Assembly (NCBI GenBank): GCA_018901755.1
Contig: JAHIDZ010000018.1
Coordinates: forward strand, 1-34,817
Direction: 5' to 3'
Source: Nanobdellota archaeon
GTDB taxonomy: Archaea; Aenigmatarchaeota; Aenigmatarchaeia; Aenigmatarchaeales; Aenigmatarchaeaceae
Length of the DNA: 34,817 bases
Positions 7,408-14,663 of the stretch are shown piece after piece. A program made the translations under genes and the position numbers. Under the pieces are notes generated by a model. That model had not been told where the DNA came from, made no database searches, and was given only the letters and a program-made list of their open reading frames with translations. Position 1 is the stretch's first letter. Each line of letters opens with the position of its first letter.

Positions 7408-7428
7408 TTAGTAATATATAATTTTCTT

Positions 7429-8007
7429 ATGGCAAGTATTGATTTCATAACTATAATATTTGAAGAAATATTAAAAATAGATTCAAATTTATTATATAAT
7501 TATCCAACAGTGCCAGACCAATTGATATATCTTATTCTTATACCACATATAATTTTATTCTTATTTTTAGCCGGTTTCGGAGGCGTGTTATCACATGAAC
7601 ATAAAGGTATGAGATATCTCGTATCAATCGGTGCATATATCTTCATAATCTATAGTGGATGGTATGGAATGTTAGCGCAGCTGGCTTCAACATGGTTTAC
7701 AATAATGATAGTATTCGGACTAATATTATTTTTCATATCAAGAATATTCCCTCCAATTACAGCACAGAAGTTTGGAAAAATTGGAGCTGCAGCTGGAGAA
7801 AAGACATTTGCATTTTTAGGTAAAGGTAAAGCTATCGAAAAATTAGACAGAGAAATATCATATTGTAATCAAGAAATAGCAAGAATAAGACAGCACGGGC
7901 AAGGTAGCCGAGAAGGAGCACAAACGTCCATGATATTAATAGCACAATATGAACAGAAAAAACACGAATTAGAAAATGAAAGAAGAAAATTAGAAGGAAG
8001 TGGATAA
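7429..8007 (+). CDS. Three-TM membrane protein with C-terminal coiled coil
   Basis: The 192-residue product has three hydrophobic segments at about residues 32-53, 62-84 and 87-105. A Gly/Lys-rich linker follows, then a charged helix (about 136-190) with heptad-like spacing (KLDREISYCNQEIARIRQ and KKHELENERRKLEG). That C-terminus should form a cytoplasmic coiled coil. I do not recognise the family. Its stop is immediately followed by the next membrane-protein gene, whose ribosome binding site lies in its last codons, so they form an operon. Proximity to the secretion ATPase locus suggests, but does not prove, a role as a membrane partner of that machine. Confidence 0.7.
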   Translation: MASIDFITIIFEEILKIDSNLLYNYPTVPDQLIYLILIPHIILFLFLAGFGGVLSHEHKGMRYLVSIGAYIFIIYSGWYGMLAQLASTWFTIMIVFGLILFFISRIFPPITAQKFGKIGAAAGEKTFAFLGKGKAIEKLDREISYCNQEIARIRQHGQGSREGAQTSMILIAQYEQKKHELENERRKLEGSG

Positions 8008-8008
8008 A

Positions 8009-8497
8009 ATGATAATGTTTGACCCATCTCTACAATTTATAATTCCATTTTTATTCATATTAGCTATAATATTTGGTGTGTTGGAATTAGCAAGTCCGAT
8101 TAAAAACAAAGTAGCTAATCTAATAATTGCTTTAGCAATAGCATTCTTTGCAACAAGTTATGGGCCATTCATAACTATTCTATGGTCATTTTTGCCTAGT
8201 ATAACATGGTTTTTCATAATAATGTTTTTCATAGTATTTTCAATGGAAGTATTTGGATTGCGAAAAAAAGGTGCTACTCCAGCCGATAATTCAGAAAAAA
8301 TGATGCTTAACGGCGTTGTATTATTCGTTCTATTAATGATAGGTTGGATGTTAGTAGATGAATTCCCGATAGAACTTCCGGTTATTGGCGGTGGAGAAAA
8401 TTTATTGTTTTTGATCGGTTTGATATTCACACTAATGATATTTTGGAGTGCATTTAAAGTCGGCTCAGGTCAGCAAACAGCTCCTCCACAAAAGTAA
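8009..8497 (+). CDS. Five-TM membrane protein, paralogue A of a tandem trio
   Basis: The product has 162 residues with hydrophobic segments at about 8-26, 35-50, 53-82, 101-116 and 130-149. The opening stretch (FILAIIFGVLELASP, then NLIIALAIAFFA) aligns with the N-terminal halves of the next two proteins (LLTLSVVYGVLSHVEMP and VISIVAAFMVLFA). The shared pattern is a TM helix ending in (V/I)(Y/F)GVL, a short charged loop, then a second helix. I chose ATG 8009 over the in-frame GTG at 8000 because the GGAAG at 7996-8000 serves it. The function is unknown. The small polytopic form beside a type IV-like ATPase could be a channel or scaffold component, which is inference. Confidence 0.65.
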   Translation: MIMFDPSLQFIIPFLFILAIIFGVLELASPIKNKVANLIIALAIAFFATSYGPFITILWSFLPSITWFFIIMFFIVFSMEVFGLRKKGATPADNSEKMMLNGVVLFVLLMIGWMLVDEFPIELPVIGGGENLLFLIGLIFTLMIFWSAFKVGSGQQTAPPQK

Positions 8498-8501
8498 AGG
8501 C

Positions 8502-8510
8502 TTAAATATA
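8502..8510 (+). promoter_or_regulatory. TATA box for the 8538 gene
   Basis: TTAAATATA lies in the short intergenic gap. A transcript would begin near 8530, giving either a leaderless GTG start at 8529 or a very short leader for ATG 8538. Confidence 0.4.
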
Positions 8511-8537
8511 TATTAAATGTAATAATGAGTGAATGAT

Positions 8538-9050
8538 ATGTCAGGAATTGAAACAGTAATTATAAACTTAAGAGGAATGGGCTTTCCATTAATTCTTTTA
8601 TGGCTTCTAACACTATCAGTTGTATATGGTGTTTTATCTCATGTTGAAATGCCAAAATCAATTTCAGCTAGAGGCGTTATATCTATAGTAGCTGCTTTTA
8701 TGGTATTATTTGCAGCAGCAGGTGGAGAAGCAGCGCAATTTATTGAAAATATGGTCGTTTCTGGAATTGTTATAGCATTTGGTTTGTTAATAGTTGTTAT
8801 ATTTTTAGAAATTAGTGGATCAAAAGAAGGCGGTCACGGCGGTATTCACATATTTGCAAAGCATCCTAAAATATTCGGAATAGCAATTATTGTATTAACA
8901 ATATTGATATTCATTGGAGCAGGTGGTTTGGGAATATTAAACTTACCTGCAATTAGAATAACAGAACCTTTACTAGCAATATTCTTCTTCCTAGCAGTTA
9001 TGGGAGCAGCAATATGGGTACTGATGAAGGAACAAGGAACTAAAAAGTAG
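8538..9050 (+). CDS. Five-TM membrane protein, paralogue B
   Basis: The 170-residue product has five hydrophobic segments. It opens GMGFPLILLWLLTLSVVYGV and continues ISIVAAFMVLFA. The next protein reads NMGLPEILLWLLSFAVFYGV and IISIVAAFFVLLA at the same positions, so the two are clear tandem duplicates. The C-terminal halves also match in layout: a His/Lys loop, then two TM helices separated by a Gly-rich turn (IGAGGLGIL against MSSGGMELLG). The start is ATG 8538 after GAGTGA; GTG 8529 is an alternative. I know of no characterised family. Having its own promoter suggests it may be made in amounts different from its neighbours. Confidence 0.72.
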   Translation: MSGIETVIINLRGMGFPLILLWLLTLSVVYGVLSHVEMPKSISARGVISIVAAFMVLFAAAGGEAAQFIENMVVSGIVIAFGLLIVVIFLEISGSKEGGHGGIHIFAKHPKIFGIAIIVLTILIFIGAGGLGILNLPAIRITEPLLAIFFFLAVMGAAIWVLMKEQGTKK

Positions 9051-9055
9051 AAACC

Positions 9056-9065
9056 TTTTTATATA
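9056..9065 (+). promoter_or_regulatory. TATA box for the 9098 gene
   Basis: TTTTTATATA lies in the gap after the 8538 gene. The predicted start near 9087 leaves an 11-nt leader containing GTGA ahead of ATG 9098. Confidence 0.55.
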
Positions 9066-9097
9066 TGTGATGATAATAAATAATAGCGTGATATGAT

Positions 9098-9640
9098 ATG
9101 GCACTTGACATGGCAATGCTAACGAACATGGGATTACCCGAGATTCTTTTATGGTTATTATCTTTCGCAGTTTTTTATGGTGTTTTATCTCAAGTTAAAA
9201 TGCCAGAAAATAGAGAATCGAGAGCAATAATTTCTATTGTAGCAGCATTCTTTGTATTATTGGCAACACCAACAAGTCTTATAGAAGTTTTATCTGGAAT
9301 GTCTTCAAGTTTAATTTTGGTTGTTTTAGGACTTTTAATATTAATGATATTTATGGAAATTGCAGGAATTAAACATAAAGAACCTACATATGATATTGAT
9401 CAGAAAACTGGAAAAGCAACACACACTGGATTTAAAGATATTCCTTTGCTAGCACATCATAAATATGCAGCATTTGCAGTATTCTTGATAATCGCAGTAT
9501 TAATATTTATGAGTTCTGGTGGAATGGAATTACTAGGATTCCCAGCAATTAATATGAGTTCATCTGGAATGACAAGCATAGTATTCTTTATAGTAATTAT
9601 ACTTGCTATAGTATGGATGATTGGACAAAAAGCTAAATAA
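9098..9640 (+). CDS. Five-TM membrane protein, paralogue C
   Basis: The 180-residue product is the closest relative of the preceding gene product. It shares the first two TM segments (EILLWLLSFAVFYGVLSQV and ISIVAAFFVLLA) and the overall five-helix plan. It differs by a longer polar loop around residues 95-120 (EPTYDIDQKTGKATHTGFKD) that probably faces the cytoplasm. It ends 5 nt before the convergent stop of the coiled-coil gene at 9646, leaving no room for a separate terminator. The function is unknown. Duplication with separate TATA boxes suggests a structural component needed in several versions. Confidence 0.72.
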   Translation: MALDMAMLTNMGLPEILLWLLSFAVFYGVLSQVKMPENRESRAIISIVAAFFVLLATPTSLIEVLSGMSSSLILVVLGLLILMIFMEIAGIKHKEPTYDIDQKTGKATHTGFKDIPLLAHHKYAAFAVFLIIAVLIFMSSGGMELLGFPAINMSSSGMTSIVFFIVIILAIVWMIGQKAK

Positions 9641-9645
9641 ATTTA

Positions 9646-10455
9646 TTATTTCTTTTCAACCATTTCAGAAATAGTTCTCATGCTTTTGCTTAATTCTGGA
9701 ACAAAATCTTTGAATATTTTTTCTATTGATCCTATTCTGCCTTCAATAGAAGACATAGAATCGCCAAATTGTTCAAATCTACCTGATAAGTTCTGTTCTT
9801 TAGATTCAACTAATTTTACAACGTCCTTTGTAGCTGTTCGTATATCTTGAATTTGTTGTGCTAACTGTAAGTCACGCTCTTCAAAATTAGCTAATCTTTG
9901 CTCAAAATCTTGCCATTTTTCAGCAACAACTCCTTCTATAACTTCTTCTAAAGTTATATCATTTTCTGCTTCAAACTTATCATTTGCTTCAAATGTAAAT
10001 TTAGGGTGTTCTTCAGGTTCTTCCATTTGTGATTGAAATTGTCGTGGTCTTTGCTGTTGAAATTCCGGTGACTGTCTTTGTTGAAATTCTTGTTGTTGGG
10101 GCCTCTGTTCTTGAGGCTGAAATTGTGATTGCTCTGGAGGTCTTCTAGATGGCATTGGTATTGCTTCACCTGTTTGTTTTGGAATCATTTGCATGCTAGG
10201 AAACTGTTCTTGTATATTAGCATGTTCTTGTGGAGGTATTGGCGCTTGTTGTCTTTGTATGTTAGAAGGACCAGCAACTCTTTCTCTTAATACAGCTCGA
10301 AGAGATGTATCAATTTGTCCAGGAGAAAACCCCTGACCCTTTAATCTAGAAATTATTTCAGCTTCAGGCATACCCTGAGATGCATAACGTTGAACTAAAT
10401 CAACAGGAATATAAGCTCGTTGTTGTTCTGGTTTTTTTGAACTAAAAGGAAACAC
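9646..10455 (-). CDS. UBA-like plus Gln-rich linker plus coiled-coil protein
   Basis: The product has 269 residues. Residues about 15-55 form a compact helical domain with a UBA-like sequence (VDLVQRYASQGMPEAEI, then LKGQGFSPGQID). Next comes a long Pro/Gln-rich, presumably disordered stretch (about 65-150). The C-terminus from about 160 is acidic and coiled-coil (VVAEKWQDFEQRLANFEERD, KIFKDFVPELSKSM). It starts at GTG 10455; the GAGGTGA overlapping the upstream stop codon decides this start. The coiled-coil tail and its place beside the ATPase/platform genes recall archaellum FlaC/D/E proteins in role, but no homology to them is claimed. It forms a two-gene operon with 10461-10835. Confidence 0.68.
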   Translation of the reverse strand: MFPFSSKKPEQQRAYIPVDLVQRYASQGMPEAEIISRLKGQGFSPGQIDTSLRAVLRERVAGPSNIQRQQAPIPPQEHANIQEQFPSMQMIPKQTGEAIPMPSRRPPEQSQFQPQEQRPQQQEFQQRQSPEFQQQRPRQFQSQMEEPEEHPKFTFEANDKFEAENDITLEEVIEGVVAEKWQDFEQRLANFEERDLQLAQQIQDIRTATKDVVKLVESKEQNLSGRFEQFGDSMSSIEGRIGSIEKIFKDFVPELSKSMRTISEMVEKK

Positions 10456-10460
10456 TCATT

Positions 10461-10835
10461 TCACCTCTTCTCTAATAATCTTTTTACTTCTTCCTTGGTT
10501 ATAAAGCTTGCTTTTAATGGATTGTATAATGATATCATATTCTCAATCTCTTTCAATTCTGATTTTCTGGCAAATTTTTCCATATTTTTATTCATTTTTG
10601 TTAAATCGTTTTCAGTTTTCATTAATCTTGCTTCAATGCTATTAAAATCAGATTCTATTTTATTAACAGTATTTTTAATTCGTTCGTTGCCTTTTAGGAT
10701 TATATCTTCTAGTGAGCTCATTTTTGATTCTGTCGCAGAAACTTTTTCTTCTAAAGCTCTAATTCTTCTAGCACTTTCATTCATCCTTCTGACGAGTTCA
10801 GACAAGATAACTTGTATATCTGTTTTTTCAGGCAT
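10461..10835 (-). CDS. Coiled-coil protein, divergent partner of the secretion ATPase operon
   Basis: The 124-residue, nearly all-helical protein has continuous heptads (RRIRALEEKVSATESKMSSL, ARLMKTENDLTKMNKNMEKF). It ends with a short module, SFITKEEVKRLLEKR. There is no signal, TM segment or Cys. ATG 10835 is chosen over the in-frame TTG at 10838. Its promoter is the palindromic TATA element at 10864-10873, shared with the divergent ATPase operon, which implies co-regulation. A structural or adaptor role at the cytoplasmic face of the machine is inference. The short C-terminal module recalls ends of archaellum accessory proteins only in general form. Confidence 0.68.
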   Translation of the reverse strand: MPEKTDIQVILSELVRRMNESARRIRALEEKVSATESKMSSLEDIILKGNERIKNTVNKIESDFNSIEARLMKTENDLTKMNKNMEKFARKSELKEIENMISLYNPLKASFITKEEVKRLLEKR

Positions 10836-10863
10836 CAAACCACAAGGTATTATAGTAGATTTA

Positions 10864-10873
10864 TTATATATAA
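10864..10873. promoter_or_regulatory. Palindromic bidirectional TATA box
   Basis: TTATATATAA reads the same on both strands. Applying 26 nt in each direction gives a start near 10894 for the ATPase gene (13-nt leader with AGTGA before ATG 10908) and near 10842 for the coiled-coil gene (ATG 10835). A second rightward element, CTATATATAAA at 10883-10893, would instead start transcription near 10914 and favour an internal ATG at 10941. Confidence 0.5.
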
Positions 10874-10907
10874 TATTGAATCCTATATATAAAAATAAAG
10901 TGATTGT

Positions 10908-13900
10908 ATGGTTTTTGACGTTGAAATCAAAGAAGGCTTAATGAGGATGAATTGTATTGGATCTATCTTTGGATTCACTCTAGAAGATTCTGACGTTATC
11001 ATGGCAAGAGTAATCGACTCATTAATATCAAATAAAAAAGTTACAGACATTATTCTTGCTGAAACAAGAGAATATGAATATGATTTCTCTCAAACAGAAT
11101 TATTAAAAGAAATAGCAGCGACAATTACAAAAATAGTAAAAGAAAAAAAATTAGTATCAATAAAAAATATTGGTCTAAAAACTTGTGATAAATATATTCC
11201 ACAATGGTATTCTTGGATTCAGGATCTTGTATCATTGCAAATGCGAGGAGACCCGATAGGGGCTTATTTAACACTAACTAGAGAGATAAGACATCTAAAA
11301 ACAAAAATGAACCTGTCTGAAGAATTTGGGCAATGTGCTGGATTTTTCTTAGAAAATTGTTTACTGCCAATACAAGAAATTTTAGAAGGTTGTAAATTAA
11401 TACAAATTGCAAAACCAAATTTCGTAGCCTACCACGTAGGTGATAGAAGCATTTATAGAAAAATATTCAAACCATCAATTCGTCCTAATTTCATGTATAC
11501 GAAATATATGGCGCAAAGACCAGATGGAGAAATAATTGACAAATATAAAATTGGTGATACAGATGTTGAGATATACAAGATACCTGGAGAAGTAAGGCAT
11601 ATATATCATATCATTCCTCCAGAGTTTAGATTAAAAGAAAATGAATATGTTCTGCTTGACGGAGCAAGAAGAATACTTGAAGAAAGAAGACCAAAGGAAT
11701 TAGAAATAAATGATCAAGAAAAAATGAGAGAACTCTTCTATACTTTGTCTGTAGACCTACTTAGAGATTTAGCCGAGCAGATGAATATTGTTATTGATGA
11801 AGAACAGATTAAAAAATTAGCAAGCATTCTTACAAGATATACAGCCGGATTAGGTATAATAGAATTATTGTTAGCTGATAGTAAAATACAAGATGTTTAC
11901 ATAAACGCTCCTTTAGGAAACATACCAATTTATGTTGGTCATCAAGATTATGAAGAATGTCAAACCAATTTAGTTCCTACACAATCAGATGCAGATCGTT
12001 GGGCAACAAGATTCAAACTTTTATCAGGACGACCTTTAGATGAAGCAAATCCAGTTTTAGATACTGAAGTTATGGTACCTGGTGGTGTAGCTAGAATCGC
12101 AGCAATAAATCCTAAATTATCACCAGATGGTTTAGGTTTTGCGTTAAGAAGACATCGTTACAAACCTTGGACATTTCCACTATTCATAAAAGAAGGATAC
12201 TTTGACCCATTGTTTGGTGGATTAATGTGGTTCATGGCATCTTATGGTAGAACATTCCTAATAGCTGGAACAAGATCTAGCGGTAAAACAAGTTTCTTAG
12301 CAAGCATGATGTTACAGATACTTCCTTATTATAGAATTATTACAGTAGAAGATAGTGTAACAGGAGACAGTAGGCTAGTAATAAAAAGAAATGGAAAATT
12401 CGAAAAAACTGAAATTGGTAAGCTGATAGATTCTCATATAGAAAAATATGGATGTATAAATAAATTCGGAAGAGAAATTGTTAATAATTTTGAAGACATA
12501 AAAATATTTTCTGTTGATAGAGAGGGTAAGACAAAATTATCAGACGTATCTGCGATGATAAGACATAAAGTAAAGAAAGATATATATGAAGTAGAAACAA
12601 CGACAGGAAGAAAGATAAAGGTTACCGGCGATCATTCGTTATTTACTGTTGGCGATGATAATGTTCTAAAAGAAATAAAAACAAATGAATTAAATACTGA
12701 TAGTTTTATAGCTGTTCCTAGAAATTTAAAATTTGATGCGGGCAAAAAAGATGAAATAGATTTATTGGAACATATGGATTCATTAGATAAATATTATGTT
12801 TCAGGTTATGGAATCAAAAATTTAATAGAATCCAGATGGAGTGAAATAAAAAGCATTTCTTCAGAATTAGATTATTCTAAATCTATGATATGCGCATGGA
12901 AAAGAAGCGCTATGCTTCCTGTTAAAATATTCAAAAGACTGAATGCTAAAGATATAAGTTTAGAATTTAAACCTAAATCTGGAGGGAACTCTATTAAAAG
13001 TAAAATAGAATTGGATGAATATATGCTGACGTTAATTGGTTTATGGCTGGCCGATGGTTGCTATGACAAAAAGTCTATTATAATCTCAGTTGTCTCTGAA
13101 GAAGAAAGAGACGTTGTTAGAAACATTGCCAAGCGTTTCGGGCTTCAGGTTAAGATGCATTCTGACAAAGTATCGCTTATAATAAACTCAGTTATTCTGA
13201 AAGACGTGTTTGTAAACGCACTTGGATTGAAAGGCGATGCCTATACAAAGGAAATACCTAGCTGGATATTTGATCTATCCTGCAGACAGAAGTCTTATGT
13301 CCTCAAAGGATTATTTTCAGGAGATGGATGTGCGGGAAAGAAAGAGATAGCAATACCTTTAAGCTCAGAAAAACTGCTTTATGATATTCAGACGCTTCTT
13401 TTGTCTTATGATGTGATACTTAGAAAATCCAACGAAAGAAAAACAGACGGAACGTTTAATGCTTCAATATCAACTGTAAAATCTTTCAAGAATTTTAAGG
13501 AGAACATAGGATTTTTACAAAAATACAAAAATGATAAATTGGCATTATTATGCTCAAAAATATCTACTCACGATTCAACAGATATCATACCTTTGTCAGC
13601 AGGAGTTAAAAACGAGTTAAATTTGGTATGCAACGATTTTAACAAACATGATTACATCACAAGGGAAAATAACATTGGAAGAGAACATCTAAATAAATTA
13701 ATAAACGGTATAGATTTGCACAAAATACCAAATCCTGTGAGATTTTTACCTTTTACTGATATATTGTGGGACAGGATAAAAAACATTAAAAAAATAAATT
13801 GCGCAGAAGAATACGTCTATGATATCTCAGTCCCAGAAAATGAGAACTTTGTTTGCGAGAATATACTAGCCCATAATACTCTAGAACTTCCAGTTGAAGC

Positions 13901-14663
13901 ACTAAGAAAAATAGGTTATAATATTCAAAGAATGAAATCACGTTCTGTTATTACAAAAATAGAAACAGAATTGCCTGCCGATGAAGCATTACGAACCGCG
14001 TTGCGTTTAGGTGATTCTTGCATGTTTATCGGTGAAGTTAGATCGGTTGAAGCTAAAGCATTATACGAAGCTATGCGTATCGGCGCGCTGGCTAACACGG
14101 TAGCAGGTACTATACACGGTGAATCTGCTTATGGAGTATTTGATAGAGTTGTTAATGATCTTGGTGTACCACCTACTTCGTTTAAAGCAACAGATATTGT
14201 TGTGGTTTGTAATAGACTAAAATCGCAGGATGGAATACACACTAGAAGGAGAATTGTTGAAGTAACTGAAGTAAGAAAACATTGGAAAACAGATCCACAA
14301 GACGAGGGCGGTTTTGTTAATTTAATGTCATATTCATCAGAAACAGATGGATTAAAACCAACAGACACTTTGTTAAATGGAGAATCTTATATTTTAAATG
14401 AACTTGCAAATAGAGTTCCTGGATGGGCTGGTAGATGGAATTTGGTTTGGGATAACATACAACTAAGAGCAAAAATATTAGAATCAATTGTTAGAATATC
14501 TAAAGAGAAAAATATGCCAGAGTTGTTAGAAGCTGAAACTGTAGTTAAATCAAATCAAATGTTTAGTGTATTGTGTGATAAGAGTAATACTGAAACAGGA
14601 TCAATTGATAATAAACGAGTATATGATGAATGGTTAGAATGGTTCAATAAACAGGTTGTCTAA
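10908..14663 (+). CDS. Type IV filament/secretion ATPase (FlaI/GspE/VirB11 superfamily) with an intein
   Basis: The precursor has 1251 residues; removal of the 508-residue intein leaves 743. Residues 1 to about 250 are an extra N-terminal region beyond the usual FlaI length. The ATPase part begins near YHIIPPEFRLKE and runs through LLADSKIQDVYINAP. Walker A is GTRSSGKT at 454-461, followed by YYRIITVED (480-482). After the intein come TLELPV, the Walker B-like SCMFIGEVRS (around 1035), and the His-box region AGTIHGESAYGVFDRV. The hexameric family powers pilus or archaellum assembly at the cytoplasmic membrane. The platform gene follows with no gap. ATG 10908 is taken as the start, but ATG 10941 is possible. 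Whether the cargo is a filament or secreted protein is unknown. Confidence 0.88.
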   Translation: MVFDVEIKEGLMRMNCIGSIFGFTLEDSDVIMARVIDSLISNKKVTDIILAETREYEYDFSQTELLKEIAATITKIVKEKKLVSIKNIGLKTCDKYIPQWYSWIQDLVSLQMRGDPIGAYLTLTREIRHLKTKMNLSEEFGQCAGFFLENCLLPIQEILEGCKLIQIAKPNFVAYHVGDRSIYRKIFKPSIRPNFMYTKYMAQRPDGEIIDKYKIGDTDVEIYKIPGEVRHIYHIIPPEFRLKENEYVLLDGARRILEERRPKELEINDQEKMRELFYTLSVDLLRDLAEQMNIVIDEEQIKKLASILTRYTAGLGIIELLLADSKIQDVYINAPLGNIPIYVGHQDYEECQTNLVPTQSDADRWATRFKLLSGRPLDEANPVLDTEVMVPGGVARIAAINPKLSPDGLGFALRRHRYKPWTFPLFIKEGYFDPLFGGLMWFMASYGRTFLIAGTRSSGKTSFLASMMLQILPYYRIITVEDSVTGDSRLVIKRNGKFEKTEIGKLIDSHIEKYGCINKFGREIVNNFEDIKIFSVDREGKTKLSDVSAMIRHKVKKDIYEVETTTGRKIKVTGDHSLFTVGDDNVLKEIKTNELNTDSFIAVPRNLKFDAGKKDEIDLLEHMDSLDKYYVSGYGIKNLIESRWSEIKSISSELDYSKSMICAWKRSAMLPVKIFKRLNAKDISLEFKPKSGGNSIKSKIELDEYMLTLIGLWLADGCYDKKSIIISVVSEEERDVVRNIAKRFGLQVKMHSDKVSLIINSVILKDVFVNALGLKGDAYTKEIPSWIFDLSCRQKSYVLKGLFSGDGCAGKKEIAIPLSSEKLLYDIQTLLLSYDVILRKSNERKTDGTFNASISTVKSFKNFKENIGFLQKYKNDKLALLCSKISTHDSTDIIPLSAGVKNELNLVCNDFNKHDYITRENNIGREHLNKLINGIDLHKIPNPVRFLPFTDILWDRIKNIKKINCAEEYVYDISVPENENFVCENILAHNTLELPVEALRKIGYNIQRMKSRSVITKIETELPADEALRTALRLGDSCMFIGEVRSVEAKALYEAMRIGALANTVAGTIHGESAYGVFDRVVNDLGVPPTSFKATDIVVVCNRLKSQDGIHTRRRIVEVTEVRKHWKTDPQDEGGFVNLMSYSSETDGLKPTDTLLNGESYILNELANRVPGWAGRWNLVWDNIQLRAKILESIVRISKEKNMPELLEAETVVKSNQMFSVLCDKSNTETGSIDNKRVYDEWLEWFNKQVV
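12354..13877 (+). mobile_element. Intein with LAGLIDADG (DOD) homing endonuclease
   Basis: This in-frame insertion of 508 codons has the standard splicing blocks. Ser1 lies in SVTGDSRLVI (block A). TGDHSLF follows (block B, His at intein residue 94). The two endonuclease motifs are LIGLWLADGC (from residue 227) and LKGLFSGDGC (Asp at about 324). The C-terminal part has VYDISVPENENFVC (block F) and ILAHN followed by extein Thr (block G). Removal joins RIITVED to TLELPVEAL, rebuilding the conserved acidic loop of the ATPase. All catalytic residues appear intact, so splicing and homing may both be active. The endonuclease stretch around 13020-13350 looks richer in G/C at third positions than the surrounding gene, hinting at transfer. 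Confidence 0.92.

Noticed and set aside
10495-10941. A 148-codon plus-strand frame opposite the coiled-coil gene
   Set aside because: It is antisense to clear heptad repeats, and its product is Ser/Phe/Leu-rich as expected of a shadow. The bidirectional promoter inside it argues against coding.
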